A stretch of 64,000 nt of DNA from assembly GCF_008831285.2 (NCBI RefSeq), contig NC_045140.1, forward strand, positions 1,529,528 through 1,593,527, read 5' to 3'. The notes under the pieces were generated by a model. The model worked only from the letters and a program-made list of their open reading frames with translations. It had not been told where the DNA came from and did not search any database. Each line of letters opens with the position of its first letter. Positions within the stretch are counted from its first letter, which is position 1. The position numbers were made by a program, and so were the translations under genes. Positions 26,517-45,215 of this stretch are shown one piece after another. Source of the DNA: Nymphaea colorata (lineage: Eukaryota > Streptophyta > Magnoliopsida > Nymphaeales > Nymphaeaceae).

Positions 26517-28749
26517 GGCCTTTTCCGGCAGGAAATCTGAGTCAGCTGTATCCTAACATCTTTCTGTGACTTGAATCTGTTTTCAAGCTTGCCATTTTCT
26601 GTCATGCTTTTTGAGTTTTTTTTTCAGATTTTCTTCTAAATTCTGCATCATTCTTTCCGCTTCTTCCTCTTCTTTTCAGGTTTAGCTTGCATATTTGGTC
26701 TGTATAACTCTTTTCTTTAGTTTTCACACTATGGTGGTTCAAGAATCCTCCTAAACTATCTTTTCATTTTTATTTAAAAGCTAAAATTGCAAATCCCCTG
26801 ATATCGAAAACTCCAGTTTGCGAAATCTTGCACCTTGTTTGGGTCATAGGTTGAAAAATCACGGCTGTGAAGAATCAGAAATGTAATTATACAGTTACCA
26901 TTCGTGACCAGTTCAAAATGCCTCTATTTCCATGAGAGTATTTAAGAACCATAACTGAATATTTTCTTTGTTGACCCTCTCATTCCACATAGCCCGAGAT
27001 GAAAATACCAAAGTCTATGAAAGTTTAGACATCAGAGCTAAGTTACCACATGCCCTTCTCGGTACAGATGAGTAAACTTTTACAAGGATAACATTAACCA
27101 AATTTATGCCTCTACCCAAAATAGACTTGCCTGCTTCGGCCTGTGTTGCAGAATAAGTTGAACAGCTTTGAGCATATAATAGAGACTAATACCAAAGCAA
27201 ATCACATCTAGTGATGCGCATTCTAATATCTATAGCACTAATGTTGCCTGTGGCGTCCAATTTGTTTGACAAATCCATTGTCCTGTGTCAGTCAAGGATG
27301 ATAATTTGTTGAGGTAGTTACATATATTTTTTCTTCGTTTGCTGTATTGAGGCAAACCATTACATTATGGTGCAGGTGGTGAAGAATATGATTGAATCAT
27401 TCGACGTTATTGGTTCCAAAGACAACCATGGCAACACACCATTGCATTTATCAGCTTATCGTGGTCATCTGGAAGTAGTCAAGGTGTTAGTCCTAGCATC
27501 TCCCTCCTTAGCGTCTGTAACAAACGATGCAGGTGATACTTTTCTCCACATGACTATTGCTGGCTTCCAAACCCCTGGCTTCCATAGATTGGACCGACAA
27601 ATCGAGCTGATGAAGGAGTTGGTCAGTGGAAAAATTGTCTGCTTACCAGATATCATCAATTTCAAAAATAATGAGGGTAGAACTGCTCTGCATCTAGCTG
27701 TGATTGGGAACATCCACTGTGATCTGGTCGAACTGCTGATGGAAGTTTCTTCAATTGATCTGAATGTTCGTGATTTTGATGGTTTGACTCCATTGGACCT
27801 ACTTAACCTACGCCCCCGTTCTGCGTGCTCAGAAATTCTGAAGAAGCAACTAACTTCTGCCGGTGGTACTTCAAATTCCCGGAACTTCTCAACCAGAGGA
27901 ACTTTTGTTTCACAGCTAAAGATGCAAGGCATTGCCTGCAGTAGCCCGGGAACCTGCTTTAGGATAACAGACTCCGAGATATTTCTGTGCGCTGGATCTG
28001 AGAACATGCATGAGTTGGTAGACAAGGGTTGCAGTGTCAGGTCAAGCTCATGCTCAAATAGCAGCAAGAGTGAGCTCAGTCATCTGGACATGATGGACAT
28101 GAATTTCGACGTTCCTGTGCTTCCCAAATCCGGCAAATCAATCAGTTCTGCTGCAAAGAGATTGAGGAGTCTGCTTGGATGGTCCCACAAGAAAGAAAAG
28201 GCTAGTAAGCCAGGAAGAGAAAGGCAATTAATTGATGATGGCATAAGAACTGAGTTGAAACATAGTGAAGAAGAATCTGTGGATGAGAAACGCAACAATT
28301 GGTACGACAGAGAGGACACACCAACTCCACTAAGACAACGATTCTCCAATGCATCACTTCCGAATAACAAACGCACACTTGCAGTTAGGACCACCGCCCC
28401 TAGCCCTTCAGCAAAGAAAAAGTTCGCTACAGGGCTTAGGCGCGGGGTTATTCAAGGAATGCCGCACTTGGTCTTGCCATTTCATTCACCTTCCAAATGC
28501 AGCTCAAAGCCATCAACGTCCTCTCCACCATCGTCAGAGAGAATGAAAGGGGTTTTATTTGATCATGAAATTAGGCCCTCTTTTGCCAAAAGATCTGTTA
28601 ATGCTGAATCGCGTGACAAATTGAGCTCAAGCAACAAGCGAGTGAATCAGTACCTCTGCTTTGGTGCCCATGCCCCATTTGCAGAGAACCAAATGACTAA
28701 TCAACAAGGGAATTGCTTCTACAGGCGTTCGATTATTTCAGAAGCATGA
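25553..28749 (+). CDS. ankyrin-repeat protein, 708 aa
   Basis: Two exons, 25553-26305 and 27376-28749, join in phase 0 at GAG|GTGAGT ... TGCAG|GTGGTG, with a 1070-bp intron. The start was chosen because the upstream part of the frame is GA-repeat translation (Arg-Glu) and conserved sequence begins soon after. Residues 14-24 are a Pro-rich tract; residues 24-100 hold the plant-specific YFPLRWESTGDQWWY block and a first ankyrin unit (VDLAAANGHYELVRALL). Further ankyrin units follow, for example GNTPLHLSAYRGHLEVV (271 on) and EGRTALHLAVIGN. The C-terminal half is Ser/Lys-rich, probably disordered, and contains RLRSLLGWSHKKEK. No transmembrane segment is visible, so this is not the ACD6-type membrane class. 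It is presumably a cytosolic or nuclear scaffold; partners are unknown. I recognise the plant family but cannot name an orthologue. Confidence 0.9.
26478..26516. repeat. (CT)n microsatellite in intron
   Basis: An almost pure CT run with one CC interruption lies in the single intron of the ankyrin gene. Confidence 0.9.
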
Positions 28750-31700
28750 ATCAGCCATGAAGGAAAAAATGGAGTGTATATGATAAGACTCATATGTGCT
28801 GCTTGATAGTTTCTTTCGTCAACTCCCCCGTGAAGTGTTAGTGTGCGAGATGTCCTGTACAGTGTTTGTTAGCGCTTCAAGAATGGCGACCATTTGTAAC
28901 TGATCTCTAAACTGTTTATCATTGCTGTTTGCTGTAAACTAGAGACTGTATGTTGTTTTCCTGTTATTAAAAAGTCTTTTCTCACGGTGTCCTAAGGAGA
29001 GTTGTTTTCCTAAACTTCATGTGGACTTTACTTCCAAATTAGTATCAAGAAGCGAAATCTGATTGGCACCAGGTAGGAAATCTGGACTATATGCTACGGT
29101 TGTTCTTAAAACCTTCAGATTGAAGGAGGTACAAGGAGTTTGGCACCTGGGGTACATTTCTTTTTATTATTGCTTGTATTTAAAAAGGTTTTCAGAAAAG
29201 TGATTCTGGTTATAAGCATCTAAAGATTCTAAACCTCTTGTCAAAGTAACTCTGTTGGACCGTATGATTGCCACCGTTGTGATTATAAACCTGGTGACTT
29301 TCCATTGATAAACTGGACACTTTAAGCATCCAAAAGCATTTTCAAGAAAATTTATATGGCATTGGCGAGTATGAACACAATATTTGTGAGTTAGAAGCCA
29401 GAGCAGATGGGAACATCAGTCAAATAATTTTCTCAAAGTCTTACAGCCTTACAGCTAGCTTTTTTCATCCAACAACTTCCTATGTTCACGAGTAATGTCG
29501 TAGGAGATGGACATATAGAATGGGAATCTCTTCCGAAAGAAAATTCTTAGATTATCTAACCTGCTAGCAAGAGGAAACTGTCCTTTGGATTATGAAGACG
29601 ACATATGTTGTTTACAGAATTACTATGTCATCGCTTGTAAATCTCACGTTATGATGATGTTGGACAGTCGAAAGAATGATTTTGGGTTTATGAATAAATA
29701 AATTAATAGGAGACGAAGAAAAGTGCATAGATATCTTTACAAGAACACCGCCAAGAAGGTAACGACCCCAAATGCAGACTTGCACTGGATTCTTACGGTG
29801 CTGCCAAACATGTCCTTGTCCTTGCACTAGACTGGTGTGGATCGCCGGAGATGGTAATGGAGTTTCACGTGCTCTTGGAATGCTTTCCATCCTCATCCAT
29901 TGTCAATTCGATCTATACGTCGCCAACTCATCACAGAGAAAAAGGACAAGGATTACCAACTACCATGGAGGTCCAATTGGCCTCTCCCCACAATTACCAC
30001 GGTAAAAATGTATACTGCATTCCCTGATACCCAGAGGACGCCTCTACAAACCGGCAAACCCTAAAAAGCGAAAGGACATCACACCCAGACAATTCATCTT
30101 CCTCTCATTAGGTTGAAGCAACGGTACGATTGGATTGGTGGCAGACGCAGAACAAGTTTGGTGTGTCATTTCAGATCTAGATGTCCTAAATACATGGAAA
30201 ATCACCAATGAAGAAAAGAAAATGGAAAATCACATCCCAGCACAGCAGGACTCAATGATTCTGTTGTCTTTTCTGAAAAAGGAACTTGGATTTGCACTGT
30301 GGAGCTTGAACAATGCTCCATAATCGATGGACGTGGGACGGAAATTGGATGGGCGACCTCCTCCGAGTGGGTGGCCGAAAACTTGTCCCCTCCTGCCTTC
30401 TTCCATCACATTTCTCTTATTTTGGCAGGTTAAAACAACCCTTTGTTGAGTTACACTAGACAACTCCTCTCTCATTCGATGATCCAACACCCTTCAGTCG
30501 TTTAAATTGAAGTTGTAGGACTCAGACCCTTGCATGCTAGGACAATAGAAACGATTTTAGCCTTCCATTTTTTCTTTTTTCATTTTCTTTTTTTTTTTAC
30601 ATTAACGATTGAGAGAAAAGAGGAGGAAGAGCTATGAACTAATACTAAAATCCCCTTTCTTTTTTTCTTTTTCCTTCTTCCAGCTATCCACGTGAACTAA
30701 ATCAAAGGCCAACATCATTTTTTATGGATCTAGTGGCCACCTGTTTCTGAGAGCTTACACGCTTGAAGGAAAAACAGGAACATGGAGAGGACAGAGGAAC
30801 ATGGAATGGGTTAATTAATCTGACTGCCTATCCATTCGGGACATGATAAGAAAAATGCAAATGAAAACACCAAGAAGAACAAAACTTTATATGGCCCATA
30901 AAATGATCTGATCAGACATGGCAACCACGCAGGGTTTTCCCATACAGTAGATACTCACTCCATAGGACCATAAGCGGCTGTTTGACTGATGGAGGAAAGA
31001 TTGCCTTAAGAAACTATCTGCCCTAACAAAAGTTCAGAAGGGAAAGTACCTTTCCCTTTTAGAGGTTCTGAAATCTAAGTACTTAGGCAGTGTGCCCCTG
31101 TCTGACCGGGATCAAGAAGTTTAGAACAATAACTTAACTGTTTTATAACAAAACTTGAAGGGCTCTGAAAGTTCTCCATTCCTTCAAAAAAACTTCATCG
31201 AGCAGCACTTACAGCGGCTTCATGGATTCTGATCCAGACAGGAACCAAGGACACTTTCTAAAAGCTGGAGGATTCACGCAGGATAACTCCAGATCTTCTG
31301 CATTCTACTCTTTTGGTCGTGGTTCTGTCTGGAGTTCAGACCATGAAGAAGTCCTTACTCAATTTCCAGAATGAGATTCTGGACATTCATGCCCAGAGCT
31401 TCATCAAAGGCGCTTAAGACGAATCTATAACTTCAATGGAGAGAATTAATTCCACGTACCCACTGGTTTGATCAATGGCTTTGGCTGGAGTCTTCCCCTC
31501 TCTTCCATTATGGCCGAAATACAGAACTGAAGAACAGTGGGGGTTATTGGCTTAAAGATTGGAACTAGGGTCATCATAACCATTTTGGACTAAGATTGAT
31601 CATGCTTTTTGCTGCAACAAACACTCATGAATTATTTTCATCTAGTATTTATTTCCGGTGATATAAAGCATCATTTATAGTTGGGTTTGAGCTACAGCTT

Positions 31701-32689
31701 TTACAAGTTAATAAATGGGCATTTTACTTCTAAGAGAAACTCACACAAACCGGCCGATTGATAGAAACTGCATTTTTGCATATAAAATAACAATTAATCC
31801 TCCTGTTGCATACAAAAATATCTCTCATCATTCATCGGCGAAGGGAGGAGTACTGCTTTACATAGGGTAGTTTGTGATTTCAAATCAAAAATTAACGTTT
31901 TTGTGAGTATGTAGCTCCTTGAGAATCTCTCACAGTCACAGATTGTTAACTTTAAAATTGAGAAGGGATTTGTTATTGGCTCAATTGTTAAGACATTTTA
32001 TTTTAATTGTTTATACCATATAGACATTTTGATTATATATTGTTTATAGACATTTTAGTTATGTATATTCCTATGGTTAATTTGTAGATAACATGTGCTT
32101 GTGCAATGCTTGTATACTCTTAGTTTCGTTTGCATTAGTTAGGGGGCCTGATCATAAAATATTATATTTTCAAGTAGCAAATGATGAAGACAAACTGGGA
32201 GAAACAAAAGGTTCTTTCTAATTATCCAGTGTGTCAACGGGTGAGTTTTTTTTTTGTAAAAGAAAATACGTAGTAAAACTTAAAATGTATATATAATTAA
32301 ACACGACATGCACACGAAAACGTATGATATGTATAATGAAAAATAATATTACAAAGAATTAACAGAATTTCAAGAAAAAGTTGGAAAATTATATGACTTA
32401 TCAAGTCCCTTTCACCTGTGCTACCCATGAGCGAACTGTAGCTGGTTGGACTGATAGATCTGTAAAAATTCGGATTCCTATGACTGCAAATGGAGTCTCC
32501 TTATTCAAATCAAATTAAATGGCCGACGTTTCATGTTCAGTTTTTGTACATTTTTAAATATTTTTTTTATTTTTTTTTAAATACTTTTTTCTAATTCACA
32601 ATGGATTTGAGCTGAATCGCTGAATCCACCGATTAGCTACTTTCACAACAGAGTTGGAAAATGCCGGGCTTTCCCTACATTTGTCTCTC
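28750..32689. other. 3' region of ankyrin gene and intergenic DNA
   Basis: About 230 bp after the stop is probable 3' UTR; TGTTATTAAAAAG near 28962 could serve as a plant polyadenylation region. Beyond that no gene is recognised except the weak relic listed at 30110-30425. The segment 31000-31600 is less AT-rich but has no open frame of note. Confidence 0.45.
30110..30425 (+). pseudogene. possible relic of a START/Bet v1-like domain gene
   Basis: One frame reads VADAEQVWCVISDLDVLNTW (30136-30195), resembling the start of plant lachrymatory-factor-synthase-like/polyketide-cyclase domains (A-x-Q-V-W ... D-F-x-N-L-x-K-W). About 120 bp later, in another frame, a stretch beginning IDGRGTEIGW resembles the later strand of that fold. 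The two parts are out of frame with each other and no complete gene can be read. It could be chance; low confidence. Confidence 0.22.
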
Positions 32690-33590
32690 TCCTCCGTTCA
32701 CCGGGACCCGGCTGCTCTTAACAGATGACTGTAGCTGCCCCCGGAGGCGCTGAGAAAGATGGTTCAACTTGCCTTAACCCTTTGCTTTTGTTACTTATAG
32801 CCCCCATGTGGCTTTACCATCTCCAACAAAACTCTGACCCGCTCGGACGCAGCTTTCACCGAGTCAGGGTTGCCGCACACCCTACAAGGAGTCCTCTAAG
32901 CCCGGAGATTGAGACCGTAGAGGAACCGCACCAATCCGGCCAAGCGCCGAACATACCTTGCTAAAGTGAGTCGAAAGAAGAGTATAGAGTTGGTTCTGCT
33001 TGATCCTAGAAAAAAAGTCCACAAAAAAGCAATTGTAACCTTCTCTTTCTCCATCAAACCTTGATGTATTGACACTTACTTCTCCTTGAGGCGCTCGGAG
33101 AACTGCACTCTGACCTCTCGATCTCTGACCCTGGCCGTTGCTCATCCAAGAGCTCCTCTAACCAACTCCTGTTTTTTGTTGATAGAGAGCTTACCTTACC
33201 ATTTGTTCGCCGCCCTAGTGGCTGACACCTGCGAACAAATCCCCTCAGGGGGCCTACGGACAACCATGGTTTCGAGTACCATGCAGCACCTGCTTCCGAT
33301 ACAACCCGAACACAACAATCGGTACGAGAATTGCTCGGAGGAGCCTGCCGAAGACTTGATCGTGACGTTAGGCCTTTCAGTTTGGCTGCCTCAACCCCTC
33401 TTCCCAATAGGAATGGAAATCGACCCTTGCCCTGCCCCCCTGACTCGTCCTTTTCAAGCTGTACCAGTGCTATGTTCGTGGGTCACCATACTACAAGACA
33501 GACCAGATTTTTATGCATTGAGACCACGAGTCGCGCCGACCTCCTGGTGTTACGGGCTGAGTCCATGCAGCTTAGCTAAATAATTCCCAT
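32690..33590. other. GC-rich island, candidate organelle-derived (NUMT) insertion
   Basis: This ~900-bp block is clearly richer in G and C than its AT-rich surroundings and has sharp edges by eye. It has long overlapping open frames on both strands (33054-33407 minus; 33086-33583 plus), a pattern typical of non-coding GC-balanced plant mitochondrial DNA. The minus frame (GFVRRCQPLGRRTNGK region) reminds me of hypothetical ORFs annotated in plant mitochondrial genomes, but I cannot confirm that. No nuclear gene family is recognised. An old LTR element is the alternative. Confidence 0.4.
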
Positions 33591-36500
33591 GGAAACAACA
33601 GGGCTAAGACGCTGCTCAACGGGCGTCTACATTACTGTGCCCATGACAGTAAAATAACATAACGAACTAAATGTTTTTCATAGACAGTTAATCTCCATTT
33701 TGAGTTCATTCGGATGTTAACCATTTATCTTACAAAAGAATATGCAAGCTGTGTTCTACAATAACGGTACCACTCCCAACACTAAAAGTAAGCTTAATAC
33801 CTTGAGCGATACTAACTGACGTTTCAGCTAGCAAAATAAAATATTCCACCTACACAAGAAGCCAATCGATGACATCATCATCCTCTGAACCAAAAGAATA
33901 ACATGTTTAAAAAAGAGAACCAACCTACGATAACGTTGTCATTAAGGTTGTATTTGATAGTTTTGGATCTAGATCCAAGGCTGCATAAAAAGACATGTTT
34001 CAAAAGATCTTCAATTTAAACATACTAAAAACCGAGTAACACTATATGTTAAAAAATCATGGATTTAAACGATAGGAGAGATCTTTTGTGCCCATAAGGA
34101 GTGGCGAGAAAGGTCCTTGATGTACAAAAAAAATTGCTAACATATCAAATATATGATCAATTGACGAGTAATGACGCCTTAAAGAAAAAGGTCCCACGTG
34201 CTAATGCGTGTAGCCAAGTTGAAGCCGATGCACTTCCAAAGGCTCCAGGATCCATAACTTTTTTAAAGGCTCGGGAGGGGTGCGGAGAAGAGTGCTCTCA
34301 GACACCACTTGAACCACATCGAAAACTAAAGGCCCACTAGCTAGTCCAGCTCAAGGTCCAAAGCCTTCATTCCAGCTCGTCACCCACAGCTTTGACCGCC
34401 AAGAAAATATTCCAGAGAACACTTGGCAACATTATTGCACTATGAAGTAAATTATCAATATTTATGTGATATTAAGTGCCATGAGCAACATTCTTACTAA
34501 TCCAATTACTGATAGATCGAAACACACTGGCATAGGTAAGCACTTTTGTTTGTCAAATACGAAAAAAAAAACAGGGACACAAAAGTGAATCGGTCACTGC
34601 GTAAGTTTGGTCAAGCTTTGAGCAGCTAGAAACACCAGTTACACAAGTGAAAGCAGAATCCTCAAGGGATCACATCTGGCCATGTTAGTTCCGTTGTAGA
34701 AAAGAATTTGCCTAAAAAAAATTCCAAATTGTAACAACACCTTTCATATAAGCTCATAGTTCATCATTAATTACTTTCCAAACATAACAGTACCAAGAAC
34801 ACGCACAAGATGCTTCGAAGCAATATCAATCTTTCTATTCACGGTAATCCGTCCATTTCCTTTAATTATTACAATGTTACATAAATAAAGCTTCGGATAT
34901 GACAACTGAGAAAACAATCAAAACTTCACAAATTGTACTGCCACCATCTTCAACCATTCTTACAATAAAGAGAAGAAGATCGACACAAAGGAAGATGCAG
35001 CCATCAATTTCTTCATTAATGGTTCCATAAAGAGCCCACTCCATAAGTTTGGTTAAGGTTAACGAGGAGAGACAGAACACCAGGTAAACGTGCTTGGCCC
35101 TCCCTTAAACCTTGCATCCTAGTGATTTTCCTTATAAATACAATGTTTCCAAGTCATCCTTAACACCTTAATTCATTTTACAGATGATCGTGCTTTTGGA
35201 TGAATTTATAACGATATGAAGATAGTTGGAACACATGTAAATTATGTAAAAGTAAAACCAAAAGGGTCCTTATGCTTTTGAAATACAGAAAAGGATGAAA
35301 AATTAGCATAAGAAATGCGCACCAAGATAATCATACCCAATGAGAGAATTTTTCCAGTGTTCTGCAATAGAGCTAAGTCTAATGTGCAGGGATTTGAGAA
35401 ATTTGTAAATAGGGTTAACAGGCATATAAAAACATGCAATAAAAGAAGATATTGTAGTGACAACTAAAACATTCACACAATCAGGAAGCCTAGCAATCTC
35501 TTAATATGATCAGGAAGTGGACAAAAGTCATCCCAACAATATTTGTAAATTTCAATAGGCAAAAGTAAGCTATTATCCATCAAAAATAAAGAACCAAGGA
35601 CCAAAAAAGATTACCTAACACATGGAAACTGCTATCATATTTGGAGCATGCTGAAGCCATGGTTCTAAGTTCTGAAGGACTGCCTGCTTGGTACTGCAGT
35701 AACATTTGCATAAGAGCGTCATAACTACTCGATTTCTCTTTAGGAAAGAGTCTAGAACTACAAATAGACAATAAACAGCCAGTGTTCACGCATAGCATTG
35801 GAACCATAACTCTTTAAGAAAATATTGGGAAATGAGTTTGAAAATAGGTGCTCTATATCAGAGGTTCTAATAAATTCAACACATTGAATGATCAAATGAC
35901 CACCCAATGACATGAAAAATGGAATAGCAAACACCATTTTATTGCCGCACCAGCATCTCGCTTGTTGAGAAATGGAGGCTATATAGTTCTGCATGATTGA
36001 GCACATATGGATTATACTAAATGGGCACAACGTTCATTGGGGGTAAGACCTCATAGACTGGATTGATTAAAATCATACTTAACAGTATGACCATGAATCT
36101 TTTGCAAACACAGAAACTGAAAGGTATGAAAGAAAGTTCTCCATGGAGCATAGTTCACATCTAATCCCTTCGCAGTTCCATAATAGCATTCTCAGTACCG
36201 AATTAATAATGTGAATACATTTAAACAAATGTGCATCACTTCTTAAACAGATGCACATCACTTCAAAGGCACTTCTAAGAATTAGAAGTGAATCGCCACC
36301 TTCATGATTATCAAAGAAGTGAGGTCATTGTATGAGACATGAATGAACCCCAGCACCATCTTGCTTGCAATGATCTTAGTGCACAATCAAATTGAAAGCG
36401 GCAACAATTAACCCCCTACATCAACTAAAGCATTAATATCACTTAGTATGTATTCCAGAACCAATGAAAAGATTAAATTTGGATTGCCTCACTATCCACA

Positions 36501-37702
36501 TTCACCCATTAGAATTGGCATAAGCACTTTCAATAAGTAGATGAAAGAGGACATGAAAGGAACAAGCTTATCCTGATGTAGCATTTGCAGGACACCCACT
36601 GCCTCCAAGGTTCCAATGTGATCCTAAACTGTAAGAAGCAATAACCTATTTGCAGATATTTGACATTTTTCCCGACCGTTAATGGCAAAAGTTCGTAGCG
36701 CAATTGAAAACTTAATCTGCACTATACTGAATGGATAGATTTCAACTGAACCACCAATAACATGGGAATCTGTTCATCCACACGACAACTTGCCCTTAAA
36801 TATCACATTCATAAAGCCACACTTGGACACAAACAAACGCCGTCCTTTTGAAATTACCCTTATGAGGCAACAAGTCTTTCCTAAACCTTCAGTTCTCCAG
36901 TAGTCACAGTGCCATGGAAATTCAATATCACATGTATAGAACAAACTGATCGGCATAAATCTCAAACAACTATTGCCATTTATCACATCCAGAGCTCATA
37001 CAGGTATCTGCCCAAAAATGAACGAAGGCAAAACTCCATCTTTGCTTTACACCCAGATGCATAGAATCAGTAGATTACCTTTACAGTGGAACAATCCGCA
37101 AACCCTTTCTTCAAATATAAAAAGCCAAGAGCTTGCTTCTCCGGCTTACACCAACTGTCTCTTGCAAACACAATGTGAAGATTAAAAGTGCAGTTATTAA
37201 GGATGAGAGCAAGCATGAAAGAAAAAAGAGCAGCATTAAAGATACACTGGTTATACCCATTAATCATTATACAAGTTTTCAGGAACTACGTTACAAATGA
37301 GTCAGAAAATATGTTACAAAGGCCACTCGCCACACCTTATCATGCAAGCAGTAGCATGCATTTTTAATGACCTCTGGGGCTGACGACCACAAAATTCCTG
37401 CAACACGATACAGTAGGAGGAAGAAAAACAAAATATCTTGTCTAGACATGATGTTCACCTTCAACATTTGCAAAGAACAATTTACCATCCGGCAACGCCT
37501 TGCAACTTCACATGCTATGCAGGTACCTCCTTTTATTCTCTTTTTAACTCCCCCCCCCTGTCCTGGTTGACTAGGAAACTTGATGAGGGCAAGACAGTAC
37601 TAATTTGCATTTTCTCACCTCAATAATTCACTGGGATGCAGTTGCTGCCGCTTATAAGTACAGATGGAAGTTGATTCTTCCAAGTTTTAACTGAGGTACC
37701 AC
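33591..37702. other. region downstream of the CDKG gene; unassigned coding-like segments
   Basis: No complete gene is recognised. Some minus-strand stretches look more protein-like than background: about 35595-35765 (KEKSSSYDALMQMLL, SELRTMASACSKYD), about 35485-35560 (YKYCWDDFCPLPDHIKRLL) and about 37070-37160 (DSWCKPEKQALGFLYLKKGF). They are bounded by plausible AG/GT signals, but I could not join them in phase or name a family. They may be exons of an unknown or decayed gene, or part of a long 3' UTR of the kinase. AT-rich DNA fills the rest. Confidence 0.3.
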
Positions 37703-44051
<6,349 letters not shown>

Positions 44052-44758
44052 AGCACGCCTTAGGCGGACAAACAAAGCACAAGAACCCGAAAGGCGAGAG
44101 CAGAAAGAAAAATTCCAAAACCACAAGAAGCAAGTAAACAAAATGATAAATCGCTTCTCCACAGAAACCCGAAAACTGTGAAACCCTAACCGCACAAATA
44201 ACAATATAGGGAAGGGGAAACTCCGAATCAAGGAGGGATAACCAACGCCCTGGATCAGAGAAACCCTAGGTGGGAGGGAGAAAAGAGAAAGGAAGGTAAG
44301 CAAGCAAACGCCAAGAAGCTTCCTACCCCTGGCCGCCTGGCTGGCTCTCTTTCTCTCTCTCGTCTCTCCCACAGAAACAAGGGCGGTGGAGGGAAGGCTC
44401 ATCAAAAGAGGGGGTGGGACGCAAACGTCAGGCGCTATGTTGCTCCTGCTGCAAAATTTCAATTTGCCGCCCAATTTCCATTCCATTTCGGGCTCAGGCC
44501 TTCATATTCCTGGAATTTTCCTTACCCAGTATACCTTCTGAAAGGTATCGAATATGGCCAATCGAGATTCGGGCTGAACACATGTTGGGCTTGCTTTCTA
44601 ACACGAGACTATGACAAAATTTCTTATATTGGTGGCTTCTAAAAGATCCTCTCTATAAAGTAAAAAATGGAATTTAATAGATTCGCTTCTTATAAAAAAG
44701 AAAAGGTATTCAAGTTAAACAGTGGAAATAATTTCAAATGAGCCATATGGGTAATCTG

Positions 44759-44853
44759 GGCATCGAGTACTCGACGCAAAAAAATATATATATATCGAAT
44801 CGGTTCGATAAGTTATCGAGCCCGTTCGAATGGACCCGAACCAACTCGATGCC
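44759..44853. repeat. 95-bp mini inverted-repeat unit
   Basis: GGCATCGAGT at the left and ACTCGATGCC at the right are exact complements. An AT run and repeated CGAATCGGTTCGA-type palindromic words lie between them. This may be a small MITE; no target duplication was found. Confidence 0.45.
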
Positions 44854-45161
44854 TGGCTATACATGGTCCAATTTAATGGGATTGTGGCAGCTTGGAAAAG
44901 ATAAAAAAGAATGCAAATCAGTGACCTGCTTTAGATTTAAATATGCAGTTTTCGCAAATAAATTTGAACCACGTCCGCAGTAAATTTAAAATCTATTAGC
45001 AACGCAAATGTCATCCTTGTCACACTTCTCTTCCTCGGTGGCCATGAATCTGTTTAGAGTCATCGAGGTTATAATAGGGGCTGTCTAATTAATCGTGATA
45101 AACAGTTAAAGAGAAAAATAAGAACAAATGTGTGATCTGCATTTTAGTCCTCTAGTATTAA

Positions 45162-45164
<3 letters not shown>

Positions 45165-45212
<48 letters not shown>
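45165..45212. repeat. (AT)n microsatellite
   Basis: About 24 uninterrupted AT units are read directly from the sequence. Confidence 0.95.
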
Positions 45213-45215
<3 letters not shown>

